Positions 25,990 to 36,645 of a DNA stretch of 64,000 nucleotides are shown in pieces. How positions within the stretch are numbered: position 1 is the stretch's first letter; each line of letters begins with the position of its first letter. The notes below the pieces were generated by a model, which saw nothing but the letters and a program-made list of their open reading frames with translations, did no database searches and was not told the origin of the DNA. The position numbers were made by a program, and so were the translations under genes. The stretch is from Eubacteriales bacterium mix99 (GTDB lineage: Bacteria > Bacillota > Clostridia > Caldicoprobacterales > DTU083): NCBI GenBank assembly GCA_038396605.1, contig CP121690.1, forward strand, positions 652,500 to 716,499. Reading direction: 5' to 3'.

Positions 25990-26700
25990 TCAAATATAGT
26001 AGAATGGTATGATGCTGTCCTGTTCGGAAAGCGGTACGATCCTATCGTTGGTGCAGACAACCGCCCCCGCACCGCGCTTGTAGGTTTCGTTATTTTCAGT
26101 AAACCGAAACGCCCGGATATCATCCAAATCGGGGTTGCTCTTTTTCTTGACTTCAATCGGATGCAGCTGCCCATTAAAATTGATGATAAAATCAATTTCA
26201 TTGTCGCCCTTATCCCGGTAAAAATACAGATAGGCTTTCGGATCAATTCCGGCATTATAGAAACTTTTCAGGATTTCGCAAAACACAAATGTTTCAAAAA
26301 ACGCGCCGCTCATGGCTCCCGTTTCAATTTGCTCCGGCGTGTGCCACTTGGTCAGAAACGCCATCAGGCCCGTATCCAGGAAAAATATCTTCGGGGTTTT
26401 AATGGCTCGCTTCGTGACATTGCTGTGATACGGGGGCAGAAGATAAATCAGATTGGAAGCACGGAGTACCGAAAGCCAACTCTCACAGACGGGACGGCTT
26501 ACGCCGATATCCTTGGCAATACCCTGCACATTTAAGAGCGAGCCTGACTTTGCCGCAACGGCCTGCATAAACTGATAGAATTTTACCTCGTCGCCGATGT
26601 TCTCGATTCGCTTGACATCGCATTCCAGATAAGTGGCTCCGGGTTATCGTAAAACTCCGGGTACGACCCTTTATGAATCAGATCCCACACTCTGGCGTAG
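25990..26700 (-). pseudogene. Truncated AAA ATPase with DUF4143 domain
   Basis: The C-terminal part is intact for ~190 codons: an HTH-like segment (GIAKDIGVSRPVCESWLSVLRASNLIYLLPPY) and the DUF4143 nuclease-like end (FFLDTGLMAFL, EIDFIINFNGQLHPIEVKKKSNPD). Further upstream, ECDVKRIENIGDEVKFYQFM and, in another frame, ARVWDLIHKGSYPEFYDNPE are readable, so a deletion and frameshift removed the middle. The Walker A/B AAA domain is absent, cut off where the IS91-like sequence begins. Non-functional. Confidence 0.82.
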
Positions 26701-27990
26701 CCGGTCGTTTATTGGCGTCCTCACGTGATTGGATGACATCTATAAATATTTGGACTGCGGAGACCTCCGTCAGGGTTTTGCACGGGTCAAATGCGATGAC
26801 TGCAATCATGAATATTTATTGCCCTTTTCCTGAAAGAGAAGGTATTTCTGCCCATCATGTCATCAGAAACGAGTGATTGAATTTGGAGAATATTTATGCA
26901 AGGATGTACTGCTCCCGGCAGGGCACCGGCAGTGGGTATTCCGTATTCCTAAACGCATACGACCCTATTTTCTATAGGACAGGAGCCTTTTGGGGAAACT
27001 GAGCCGGTGTGCATGGAAGGTATTATCCTGTTACCTGAAAAGCGGTGTTTCCATGGAAGATCCCATACCCGGAGCTGTCATTGCAGTTCAGACCTTTGGC
27101 GATGTTCTGAATTTCAATCCCCATCTGCATATCATCTCTGCAACGGCTGCTTTGACAGGGCAGGTAATTTTATGACTGCTGTTATGCCAAACGCCAATGA
27201 CTTAGAGCCGCTGTTTCGACTGGAAGTACTGAATATGCTGAAGCAGGAAGGGAAAATTACAGAATCCGTCATAGAGAATATGGACACATGGCATCACAGC
27301 GGTTTCCATGTGTATTGCAGCGATGTCATCCTGCCCGGGGATGAGGAGAGCCTGGAGCGTCTGGCCCGCTATGTAATCCGGGCGCCCCTATCACAGGAAA
27401 GAATGGTCTATATGGGCGCATCCGAAGGGACCGGTATGGATCAGGTGATCTATACAGGAAAGAGGAACAGGGTGAAAAAGCGTTTTACCGCCCTTGACTG
27501 GCTGGCACGGCTGGTGACACATATCCCCAGCAAAGGGGAACAGCTTGTACGCTATTAGGGCTATTACAGCAATAAAGCCCGGGGCGTCCGCAAAGAAAAG
27601 AACGCTTCTTCCTCTGCAAAGCAGCTGAAAGCAGATATGCCTGACCCCTCTTTCAAAGAAAACGCTCTTTCCAGAAAAGCTTTCCGCAAAAACTGGGCCC
27701 GCCTTATTCAGAAAGTATACCATTCCGATCCCCTTATCTGCCCGAAATGCAAGGGAGAAACGAAGATCATTGCCTTTATTGAGGAAGAAGCGATCATTCA
27801 AAAAATATTGAAGCATTTAAATCTATGGGTACCTGGGAATCATGACCCTCCTCTCTTATCAAATGCTGTGGTTCCCGATATGCCGGCTGCGAATGATGCC
27901 CGATCATCCGACAATCATGAGACACTGCCTCAGATGCCTTTTGAAGACGAGTATTCTCAATTGTCACCCTATGAAGATCACACATTCTGA
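26690..27990 (+). pseudogene. IS91-family (Y2, rolling-circle) transposase, degenerate
   Basis: The order of motifs is that of IS91/IS801 transposases. AGRLLASSRDWMTS comes first, then YKYLDCGDLRQGFARVKCDDC with the zinc cysteines, FCPSCHQKRVIEFGE, NFNPHLHII (the HUH-type His pair), SGFHVYCSDVI and ARYVIRAPLSQERMVY, SRKAFRKNWARLIQKVYHSDPLICPKCKG, and ILKHLNLW. Lesions: TGA near 26831, TAG near 26975, a frameshift near 27140 and TAG at 27556. The element is inactive, yet its 3' end occurs in two further places in this window. Confidence 0.87.
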
Positions 27991-28219
27991 TCAGCGGCAT
28001 TTGCATGAATACACTGATTTCAGTCCAGACTGGTATAAGATCTGAGGTTTATTCCTGTATGGGCTTTTTTATATATATGGTCCTTCCCTTTATTTTTACT
28101 CCGAAGCTGTCCTGTGTTTCATTCAATGTACTGGTCATATTCTCTTGTTAATAGCAGTTGATTTCCAATTTTTGTATGATTTCAGGTGGCTTAACAGCCT
28201 ATTTTCTACCTGTTATACT
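27802..28219 (+). repeat. IS91-like 3' end, copy B
   Basis: The transposase C-terminus plus downstream non-coding end, near identical to 23573-23988. The last shared bases are ACCTGTTATACT. The non-coding part contains GTCCAGACTGGTATAAG shared with 19266. Nothing else is supportable in 28220-28452. Confidence 0.85.
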
Positions 28220-28452
28220 ATTATACCATGCAGACGGTGGGTTAGTCCAGTACTTTACACTAAAATTTCACAGAACCAAAATTTAAAATATTTTCTGTTA
28301 GAATTTTAATCTGTTAACAGACCTGCCCTGGTCTTGTGTTATTGTTACTCATATCATTAAAAAGAAATCGATATCCGATTCCTTTGCTTTCAACTTTTCG
28401 ATATTTATCCTGCCTTCTTTTGATCGGGCTGTGAATAGTAACAAACCGGAAA

Positions 28453-29687
28453 ATGAATGATATCTCGTTTGAGAATCTGAAGGCTATTTCCCCGGAGCTG
28501 GAAACGCTGCCTCATGGAGATACCCTGGCCCGCTTACTGGAAAAGATGGAGGTCAGACAAATACAGGATTGCATGATAGAACTCCTGAAGGATTTGATCC
28601 GCCGGAAGAAATTCCGGAACTATCTGAACCGCCATCAATTTCTGATTGCCATTGATGGCACACAGAAATTTTACCGGCACTACCAATGGGATCCGTAGGA
28701 GAGCGGGATGGTAAGGAATGCCGGGAAAGACGGCGAAGAGCAGCATTATGTTTATGTGCTGGAATCCGTTATTGTATTGAGCAACGGGATCACCCTTCCG
28801 TTTTATAGTGAGTTCCTGACGGCAGGCGACATGGCGCCTGTGCCCCGGAAATGGCAGACATGGAGGAGCAAACGATTGCCGGGGAGGCCAAAAAACAGGA
28901 TTGCGAAAGAAAGGCGTTTCGAAGGTTAGCGGCGAAGATCAAAGGGAGCTTTCGAAATACACCGATTACCATAGTAGTGGACGGATTGTATGCCTGCGGA
29001 CCCATTCTTCAAATCTGTAACCAATATCATTGGGGATTTATGATCAACCTGAAGCCCAAGGCAATGCCTGCCGTATGGGAAGATGCGCTGGGGCTTATGC
29101 TGCTGAAAAAGGAAAACCACCTGCGGGTACAGTGGGGTGGCTCTGCTAAGGAGGGAGGCCACATACAGGACTATCTCTGGTCCAACGGTATCGAGTACAG
29201 GTATCGGGACAGCCATGCTGTCTTTCGCTTTCTGAAACTCAATGTGGTCATTTGTTACGAAACATGGACGGAAGTACATAGCCGCAGCACGGGAGAAACG
29301 GAACACTGCGAGACGAGATACGCGTGGCTTTTTTCCGCTCCTTTGAAACGGAGCAATGTTTTCTATCGCTGCACGAAAATGGGCAGATACCGCTGGAAAA
29401 TTGAGAATGGTATTCTCAAGGAAAAGCATCAAGGATACCATTACGAACATTCCTACTCCTATACATGGGAGGCCATGGAAGGTTATCACTACCTGATGAA
29501 GATCGCTCATCTTCTGAATACCCTGGCAGCCAACAGCGAATTGCTCCATGATCGGGTGGAAGCACTGGGGATACGGGGATTCTTTCACAAATTATGGATC
29601 ATATGTAATACGACTTTCCTGGATCTTGAACGCGTTCATGAGGCTGCGGCCAGTTTGGGCCAATGGAGATTGGTGCCTGCCGGTTAA
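28453..29687 (+). pseudogene. DDE-type transposase (unclassified IS4-like), disrupted
   Basis: Reads MNDISFENLKAISPELETLPHGDTLARLLEKM, RHQFLIAIDGTQKFYRHYQW (first Asp), then a TAG at 28696. The frame resumes as EEQHYVYVLESVIVLSNGITLPFYSEFL. A frameshift near 28850 leads to PITIVVDGLYACGPILQICNQYHW (second Asp) and MGRYRWKIENGILKEKHQGYHYEH (Glu region). Two lesions make it inactive. The family name is uncertain. The 28220-28452 stretch upstream probably includes its left end. Confidence 0.75.
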
Positions 29688-29872
29688 GTTGTTTTTACAA
29701 AAAAACATGAAATTAAAAATCCTTGATAGGAGGTTTATTTCCCTGTGCCTTTTTTTCGTGGATTTGTTGCTTTCATCTCCTTTATGTATTCTTTTTTGTT
29801 TATCATTTAATTATATGGTTAATATTGGAACGGAGCCATTCTTCTTTGAAATTTTCGTGTTTCAGTTCTGCA

Positions 29873-30307
29873 TTATTCTGATGTCACTTGAATTATCTCT
29901 ACAGCTTGAGTAGAATTATCATTTCCTAATGCCTGAATATAAATGCGATCATGAAATGATCGATCGCCAAATTCCCAAGTGAAAGACCATCCATCGCTCC
30001 CATCTATATCGTAACCAATCAGTTCTCTTTCTGTCCAGGTTTCTGTTCCTGTCGGGGTTGCCCAAAATAAAACAGTATCCGTATTTTTAACTTCTGTAAA
30101 AAAAGTCACTTCTTTTCTCTCTCTTGGTACAACCCACCACCCATCTTTCTCAGATAAATCCGTGTATACTTTAAAAATTTGGGCATGTGTGTCTAATTCT
30201 TTCGATTGATTCGTCGGCGTTCTTTCCTGAGATTTAGAAGCATTGTTACATGCTGCGAAAAACAAAACAATCAGCAAAATGTATATTGCAACTACTTTTA
30301 TTCGCAT
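29873..30307 (-). CDS. Putative lipoprotein
   Basis: 144 residues from the ATG at 30307 (GGAGGTATTT in front). The N-terminal signal MRIKVVAIYILLIVLFFAAC ends in a lipobox (FAAC), so the mature protein should be lipid-anchored at Cys20. A short Ser/Thr/Gln linker precedes a ~100-residue beta-rich domain with several Trp (WWVVPRERKEVTFFTEVKN, DGWSFTWEFGDRSFHDRIYIQALG). Its family is not recognised. It lies in the AT-rich cargo region and may be co-acquired with the SpoIID-domain gene. Confidence 0.7.
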   Translation of the reverse strand: MRIKVVAIYILLIVLFFAACNNASKSQERTPTNQSKELDTHAQIFKVYTDLSEKDGWWVVPRERKEVTFFTEVKNTDTVLFWATPTGTETWTERELIGYDIDGSDGWSFTWEFGDRSFHDRIYIQALGNDNSTQAVEIIQVTSE

Positions 30308-30499
30308 AAATACCTCCATTATTTATATTCAAGAGTACTTTCGGGAACTTCTCATACTCTATCGTCTGGACTTGGATAAAGACCAGCTTGTTCATCTCTA
30401 ATACCGTACATCATACTGCAGATAAAAAATAGCAAGCCAGCATTGCTTAGCTGGATATGATGGCCTACTGTTTTATTTAATTAGAATTATTTTGTCATG

Positions 30500-31834
30500 C
30501 TAATAAGAACCTAGTTGAATATACCCACTACTCTTATCGGAAAAACTGTAGTAATAACTCAAAATTGTATAAACATCATATTCTGGATAATTTGTTGCAA
30601 TATATTGAGTACCCCATTGACTTAACACCCCCCCAAAAGCTGTGCCAATTTGTCCTTGGGTTCCAGCTCTATATTGGGCATCGAATACTCTCCCGCTTGA
30701 ATTCCTCATAAATTTACCAGAAACAGCATTAACAGCTGTATCAGTAGAGGGTTGGTTAGAATTAGCTACATAATGCTGATAGTTAGCAGGATTATCTGTT
30801 AAATGTGCCCCATAATCAGTTGCAGGCCTTCTTGGATAGGTTGCGTTATACCACGCATACGTTTTTATTGTTACTGCTCCAGCTTGTAAAGCTTTTGGCC
30901 TCCAAGAAGCATACCATTCGTTTGGCAATACACATTTAGCATAAGAATCAAACCCAATATTTGTCAAAACTCCAGTGCGTGTTATATATAACTTAAAAGT
31001 GGATGGAGGACTAGTAGCACTTTGTGGCTGGATAAGTTGACTACTTCTTCCCTGCTTTGCCTTCTCTAAATCAATCTGTTCTTGAGTGTTTATATTTTCA
31101 TTTTTAGGGACATTATTGATTTCTGGTTCAGGAAGAATGGCATCATCTTCAATTTCAGTGGGCTGTTGTATACTCTCTCCTTCTACTTTATCCTTTATAT
31201 CAGTACCACCATCATTTGAAGAAATGATATCATTATCGAAATTAACAATGATACCTTTTTCTCTTTGACTGACTACATTCTGAGCTTTTCTCTCTGCATC
31301 CGAATTGAAAGAATATCCAAATTTTTCTAACTTGCTAATGTCATAAACGTTTTCATGTCCGATTATATATTCTGTCTTATCCACACTGCCAATCGCTAAC
31401 AATTCATATTTAACACCGTTATAGAAAAACTCACTTTCTTCATAAACTTTATAATCAAAGCCTACATAAAAGTAACGAATGTCATCATATAATGAATTGT
31501 TTATGTCCAAAAAATAAGGTTCTATTTCCATAATATGCTCTGACGGTATTTCTTTTGCTTCATAGACTCGAATTGAATCTACAGAAAGGATGCCAGTACG
31601 GTTTTCTATTTGATATTGACTTGGGAAACCAACATAATCCTTTTGTCTTTCGGGCGAATATGATTCTACAAAAGAATCCCAATCCTTATTATTAACAGCA
31701 TTTGCATATTTGTTAATTACTTCCGGTATATTAACTATTGCAGTAGAATGAGACTCAGAACTCAAGTTTGACAGTAAAAAAGAGAAAAAGGAGCCGTAAG
31801 CCTTAGGTATGAGCAAGGTTGCGGCTTTTATCAT
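30500..31834 (-). CDS. SpoIID/LytB-domain protein, 5' end replaced by IS sequence (copy 1)
   Basis: 444 residues. The C-terminal domain is SpoIID-like (peptidoglycan-active in sporulation and related secreted proteins): YAKCVLPNEWYASWRPKALQAGAVTIKTYAWYNATYP, FDAQYRAGTQGQIGTAFGGVLSQWGTQYIA. The native C-terminus is kept. Codons 1-25 come from the insertion sequence (31761-31834). They read MIKAATLLIPKAYGSFFSFL, a hydrophobic stretch that could mimic a signal. The middle (30743-31760) is duplicated at 33777-34794. Expression would need a promoter in the IS. Confidence 0.72.
   Translation of the reverse strand: MIKAATLLIPKAYGSFFSFLLSNLSSESHSTAIVNIPEVINKYANAVNNKDWDSFVESYSPERQKDYVGFPSQYQIENRTGILSVDSIRVYEAKEIPSEHIMEIEPYFLDINNSLYDDIRYFYVGFDYKVYEESEFFYNGVKYELLAIGSVDKTEYIIGHENVYDISKLEKFGYSFNSDAERKAQNVVSQREKGIIVNFDNDIISSNDGGTDIKDKVEGESIQQPTEIEDDAILPEPEINNVPKNENINTQEQIDLEKAKQGRSSQLIQPQSATSPPSTFKLYITRTGVLTNIGFDSYAKCVLPNEWYASWRPKALQAGAVTIKTYAWYNATYPRRPATDYGAHLTDNPANYQHYVANSNQPSTDTAVNAVSGKFMRNSSGRVFDAQYRAGTQGQIGTAFGGVLSQWGTQYIATNYPEYDVYTILSYYYSFSDKSSGYIQLGSY
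30743..31760 (-). repeat. 1,018-bp direct repeat, copy 1
   Basis: The middle of the SpoIID-domain gene. I see no difference from 33777-34794 in the parts compared, and the encoded residues are the same. It starts AGTAGAGGG and ends AGACTCAGAA, exactly adjoining the IS1634-like element. Confidence 0.93.
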
Positions 31835-33776
31835 ATGAGAAGAAGTTGTAGTGAAAATTATCTTTTTTTTGCTTGTCCTAAACTTTTTTTAATTTCGGAT
31901 CGGGTAAGTCTCTTCTTTGTAAAATCGAAGCCCATTGCCTTACCGATTGCATCCGTTACATCTGACCTGTAATCAAAAAGATAGATATTTTGGGATTCAG
32001 GTGAGCAGGTAATGTTCTTCAGGGCATTGATGATAGCTTCGGGGGAGTACGCGCCACCAAACGTTTTTGGATCAGTCTGAGGATTACCAGCGATATATAA
32101 CAAATGAGGAAGTGCGCATGAATCCTGTCTTTACGGGAAACGTACACAGGCCGCGTTTCAAGATCACTTTTTGTAACACGGAAATTATCCTCAATTCGCC
32201 AGAGCCCGCGGTACATATCGATGATCCTGTCATCAGAGAATGTGTCGGATCCATCTTCATCGAACAGGTTTGTCACGATGCAGTAATAACCGTCATACTT
32301 TTCATCTTCCCTGAATTTCTCCATGTCGATACATGGCCGGCCTTTGGGAGCTTTTTTGATTTCACCTGTTTTCTTATCCACCTTGATATTCTTAACATAT
32401 CTGAGAGCCCCATAGGACGTGGCCCTTGTGTATGCAGACGGTGTTGAGGCGATACACTGGGCCTTTTTGAGCACAGCTTCCCGTTTCGCTTTGGAGCGGT
32501 CCGCATACTTCTTGTTATAGAAAACGATTTGCCGCTGATCCACAAGTACCTTCTTTTTATATGTTCTTCCGCCTTCCTTTAACATATCGACTTCTATCTC
32601 CCGCCTGATTACCCGGGACTTGCGCTTGTACTGATCACTGAACTGCTTGTAACCGGATTGATTATTAACATAATCCTTGAATTCTTTGCTTCCTCCCCGG
32701 ATCGTCTGGCTGAATACGTAGGAGCATTTGCCGCTTTCCAGGTAATAGATGTTGTTCCCGGTATTTTGGGCCGCATCAGCCACTGCGACAACTCTGCCGG
32801 ATTCATAGGCTCGTACAAGCTCTCCAATCATAGGCCTCAGGTGCAGCTTTTCCGAATTGTTACCAGGGAACAATTCGTAAGAAATCGGAATGCCATCCGC
32901 ATCCATGGCAAGGCCCAGCTGTACAATGGGATCGGGCCGGTGTTCCTTGGAAGGACCTTTTGCCCTCAGTTCGTCTTCCATATCAATCTCAAAGTAGTAA
33001 TTCGTCGCATCATAATATACCAGGCTGGTGTCCCGGCTGTATTGCTCTGTAATCCGCTTATGGATTTGAAGCTGTATGGCAGAATCGATCCCTGCATAAA
33101 AGCTCAGTGACCGGTATATGTCAATAAGGGAGAAATCATCTTTCTTCTCGAAATCAAAATAGGTGCTCCGATGCTCAAAGGTGCGTTTCTTTGATGCAGG
33201 TTCAAGAATCCGCGATATGACAAGCAGTTTCAATATGGTGCTTGTGTTGTAGTCGAAATTCCTGCCTCTCTGCCTGTTGAGAAGGAGCCGGTCCAATCCC
33301 AGCTCATAGTAGATCTTTAGAATGGCAATATATCCAAAATTTTTACGGCCGGCTGTATTTTCAGGGAGAACAGTGTCCTTACGTTCTTTTACGATATATT
33401 CCGCATCGTTTAAAGCCTTTTCTTTGTTCTTCTCCTCTACATAGGCCTTAAAGTGGGCAATGGGATCATCGTAAACTTTTTGAAGATCATCCAGATACCC
33501 GAAGGACTCGACAGTAGTACTGCCTGGATATTTCTTTCCTTTTTTCCGATAGCTTTGCGCCATGCTTAAGTATGTACGTCCAGTTTTTTTGTTTGTTACA
33601 GTTTTTAGATACATGACAAAACCTCTCCAAACGGTGTAATATATATCTATTATACCATATATCTCTACGATTGTCTACTATTATTTATCATAATTTTGGT
33701 TTAAAAAAAGCCCTGTAGCCTATCGGCTGCAAGGGGTTCAGGAATCGTTGTTCTGTTTTCTACTGTCAAAGAAGCG
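31761..33776 (-). mobile_element. IS1634-like insertion sequence flanked by 1-kb direct repeats (2,016 bp)
   Basis: Bounded precisely by the two 1,018-bp repeats. Just inside each end is an inverted TTTGACAGTA followed by A-rich sequence (31767 and, inverted, 33770), the terminal repeats. It carries one transposase gene with a shifted C-terminus. IS1634 relatives are known for long, variable target duplications, and this arrangement fits that behaviour. Confidence 0.85.
31858..33614 (-). CDS. IS1634-family transposase (needs a -1 frameshift)
   Basis: The first reading frame (33614-32019, 531 codons) has the IS1634 features: MYLKTVTNKKTGRTYLSMAQSYRKKGK, SLVYYDATNYYFE (first Asp), GRVVAVADAAQNTGNNIYYLESGKC (second Asp), and YDGYYCIVTNLF, then YRGLWRIEDNFRVTKSDLETRPVYV (Glu). 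The normal C-terminus (GGAYSPEAIINALKNITC ... FDFTKKRLTRSEIKKSLG) is encoded in the -1 frame down to 31858. The overlap contains C_CAA_AAA (32070-32064), a possible slippery site. Either programmed frameshifting or a one-base lesion explains it. Confidence 0.85.
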
Positions 33777-34886
33777 AGTAGAGGGTTGGTTAGAATTAGC
33801 TACATAATGCTGATAGTTAGCAGGATTATCTGTTAAATGTGCCCCATAATCAGTTGCAGGCCTTCTTGGATAGGTTGCGTTATACCACGCATACGTTTTT
33901 ATTGTTACTGCTCCAGCTTGTAAAGCTTTTGGCCTCCAAGAAGCATACCATTCGTTTGGCAATACACATTTAGCATAAGAATCAAACCCAATATTTGTCA
34001 AAACTCCAGTGCGTGTTATATATAACTTAAAAGTGGATGGAGGACTAGTAGCACTTTGTGGCTGGATAAGTTGACTACTTCTTCCCTGCTTTGCCTTCTC
34101 TAAATCAATCTGTTCTTGAGTGTTTATATTTTCATTTTTAGGGACATTATTGATTTCTGGTTCAGGAAGAATGGCATCATCTTCAATTTCAGTGGGCTGT
34201 TGTATACTCTCTCCTTCTACTTTATCCTTTATATCAGTACCACCATCATTTGAAGAAATGATATCATTATCGAAATTAACAATGATACCTTTTTCTCTTT
34301 GACTGACTACATTCTGAGCTTTTCTCTCTGCATCCGAATTGAAAGAATATCCAAATTTTTCTAACTTGCTAATGTCATAAACGTTTTCATGTCCGATTAT
34401 ATATTCTGTCTTATCCACACTGCCAATCGCTAACAATTCATATTTAACACCGTTATAGAAAAACTCACTTTCTTCATAAACTTTATAATCAAAGCCTACA
34501 TAAAAGTAACGAATGTCATCATATAATGAATTGTTTATGTCCAAAAAATAAGGTTCTATTTCCATAATATGCTCTGACGGTATTTCTTTTGCTTCATAGA
34601 CTCGAATTGAATCTACAGAAAGGATGCCAGTACGGTTTTCTATTTGATATTGACTTGGGAAACCAACATAATCCTTTTGTCTTTCGGGCGAATATGATTC
34701 TACAAAAGAATCCCAATCCTTATTATTAACAGCATTTGCATATTTGTTAATTACTTCCGGTATATTAACTATTGCAGTAGAATGAGACTCAGAAGCATAA
34801 ATATGCGACGCAGGAGTAAATATTGCCACCACCGTTATTACAATTACTAAATACTTAACAAACGTTTTTTTGGTAATTGACTTCAT
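33738..34886 (-). CDS. SpoIID-domain protein, 3'-truncated by IS (copy 2)
   Basis: It keeps the native start (ATG 34886 behind AAGGAGTGG). A signal peptide is present (MKSITKKTFVKYLVIVITVVAIFTPASHIYASES). Residues after that equal copy 1 up to NSNQPST, then the frame runs 13 codons into the IS and stops. The last quarter of the SpoIID domain is lost, so activity is unlikely. An IS21 element sits ~40 bp upstream and probably separates it from its original promoter. Confidence 0.8.
   Translation of the reverse strand: MKSITKKTFVKYLVIVITVVAIFTPASHIYASESHSTAIVNIPEVINKYANAVNNKDWDSFVESYSPERQKDYVGFPSQYQIENRTGILSVDSIRVYEAKEIPSEHIMEIEPYFLDINNSLYDDIRYFYVGFDYKVYEESEFFYNGVKYELLAIGSVDKTEYIIGHENVYDISKLEKFGYSFNSDAERKAQNVVSQREKGIIVNFDNDIISSNDGGTDIKDKVEGESIQQPTEIEDDAILPEPEINNVPKNENINTQEQIDLEKAKQGRSSQLIQPQSATSPPSTFKLYITRTGVLTNIGFDSYAKCVLPNEWYASWRPKALQAGAVTIKTYAWYNATYPRRPATDYGAHLTDNPANYQHYVANSNQPSTRFFDSRKQNNDS
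33777..34794 (-). repeat. 1,018-bp direct repeat, copy 2
   Basis: Second copy of the SpoIID gene middle; see 30743-31760. Beyond 34794 the sequence continues into the native 5' end of the gene, so this side is the undisturbed upstream half. Confidence 0.93.
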
Positions 34887-35088
34887 AACAAACCACTCCT
34901 TCATTTAATACCTGGCATTTTCAATTGCTGAGTATTCCGGTTCCGGTGACACCACCTGTCCGGTATTAGGAAACCGTCATTCCGGAATAACGGAAACCAC
35001 GATTCCGGTAGTGGAAACCGTTTATAAATATCCTTTATAATGTATCCATGCACCGTTGGTGTAAATACATTTTAAAGGAAGTCACACC

Positions 35089-36645
35089 ATGACCAAATAC
35101 CGAGAGATTCTTAGATTATCTCATCTGGGGCTCAGCCAGCAGAGCATTGCAGACAGCTGCAGTGTCTCAAAGAAAACGGTCAATCGGGTTCTTAAGCGGG
35201 CAAAGGATATTCAGCTTTCCTGGCCGCTTGAAGCGAACCAGACTGATCAGGTATTGGCAGATATATTGTTTCCGTCTGCCAATAAGCATTCGGCATCTTC
35301 GCAAAAGCGTATGCCGGATTTCAACTACATCCGCAAGGAGTTGCTCCGCAATGGGGTCAATAAAAAGCTCCTGTGGACGGAATACATGGAAGAGTGCCGT
35401 TTAGCAGGCGAGAACCCGCTTATGTATTCCCAGTTTTGCTATTACATCCAGCAGGATGAGCAGAAACGCCGTGCAACAATGCATATCGACCGTAAACCCG
35501 GCGAACAGATCGAAGTAGACTGGGCCGGAGATCCGGCGCACATCATTGATCCGGATACCGGTGAAATCATCGACGCATGGCTGTTTGTTGGTGTTATGAC
35601 CTACAGCATGTATCCTTATGTGGAGGCTTTTATTAACGAGAAGCAAAACGCATGGATTTCTGCCCATGTCCATATGTACGAATACTTTGGCGGTGTCGCT
35701 AAGATTCTTGTACCGGACAACTGCAAAACAGCCGTTATACACAATAAGGACTGGTATAACCAGCAGGTCAACACAGTTTACCATGAAATGGCTGAGCACT
35801 ATGGCACAGCCATCATCCCAGCCCGGGTCAGGGCACCCAAGGACAAGCCGAATGCGGAAGGCAGTGTGAATGTCATTTCCACCTGGATTACCGCCGCATT
35901 ACGCAACGAACAGTTCTTCTCAGTGGTCGAATTAAATCGTGCTATCCATGAAAAACTGGAAGAATTCAGCCATCGCCCTTTTCAAAAGAAAGAGGGCAGC
36001 CGGTTTGAAATCTTCCGCAACGAAGAACTGCCATTGCTGGCTCCCTTACCTGCGTCCCCTTACGAACTGGCGGAATGGAAACAAGCCACCGTTCAGTTCA
36101 ATTATCACATATCTTGCAACGGAATGCTATATTCAGTTCCGTATGAATACATAAAACGCAAGGTTGATGTACGGATAACCGATAAGACTATTGAGATTTT
36201 CTATAACCATAACCGCATTGCCTCCCACCGCCGTCTGTATGGCCGTAAGGGGCAGTATGCCACCATTGTGGAGCACATGCCGGAAGACCATCAGAAATAC
36301 CTGGAATGGAACGGCAATCGATTCCGCAGATGGGCTGAGCGGATTGGTGCCAATACGTACCAGGTCGTGGATGCCATCCTTACCTCCAAATGTGTGGAAC
36401 AGCAATCTTATCGCAGCTGTATGGGGCTACTGAAGCTGGCAGACAAATATTCAGCTGACAGACTTGAAGCCTCCTGCAAAAAGGCCCTTAGTTACACGGC
36501 CTCGCCCAGCTATAAGAGCATAAAGAACATACTCTCTGCCGGGCGGGATAAAACAGCTGATACGTCCGTCGACAAAACGACGGAGTCCGAAACCAGACAG
36601 AACAGATACGCCATCACCAGAGGCGCTGATTATTACAGGAGGTAA
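35089..36645 (+). CDS. istA: IS21 transposase IstA
   Basis: 518 residues. The N-terminal HTH (LSQQSIADSCSVSKKTVNRVLKRA) is followed by the DDE domain (QIEVDWAGDPAHIID, ILVPDNCKTAVIH, RAPKDKPNAEGSVNVISTWI with the Glu) and a basic C-terminal region. Intact. It ends in TAA just before the istB Shine-Dalgarno/ATG. Confidence 0.93.
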   Translation: MTKYREILRLSHLGLSQQSIADSCSVSKKTVNRVLKRAKDIQLSWPLEANQTDQVLADILFPSANKHSASSQKRMPDFNYIRKELLRNGVNKKLLWTEYMEECRLAGENPLMYSQFCYYIQQDEQKRRATMHIDRKPGEQIEVDWAGDPAHIIDPDTGEIIDAWLFVGVMTYSMYPYVEAFINEKQNAWISAHVHMYEYFGGVAKILVPDNCKTAVIHNKDWYNQQVNTVYHEMAEHYGTAIIPARVRAPKDKPNAEGSVNVISTWITAALRNEQFFSVVELNRAIHEKLEEFSHRPFQKKEGSRFEIFRNEELPLLAPLPASPYELAEWKQATVQFNYHISCNGMLYSVPYEYIKRKVDVRITDKTIEIFYNHNRIASHRRLYGRKGQYATIVEHMPEDHQKYLEWNGNRFRRWAERIGANTYQVVDAILTSKCVEQQSYRSCMGLLKLADKYSADRLEASCKKALSYTASPSYKSIKNILSAGRDKTADTSVDKTTESETRQNRYAITRGADYYRR

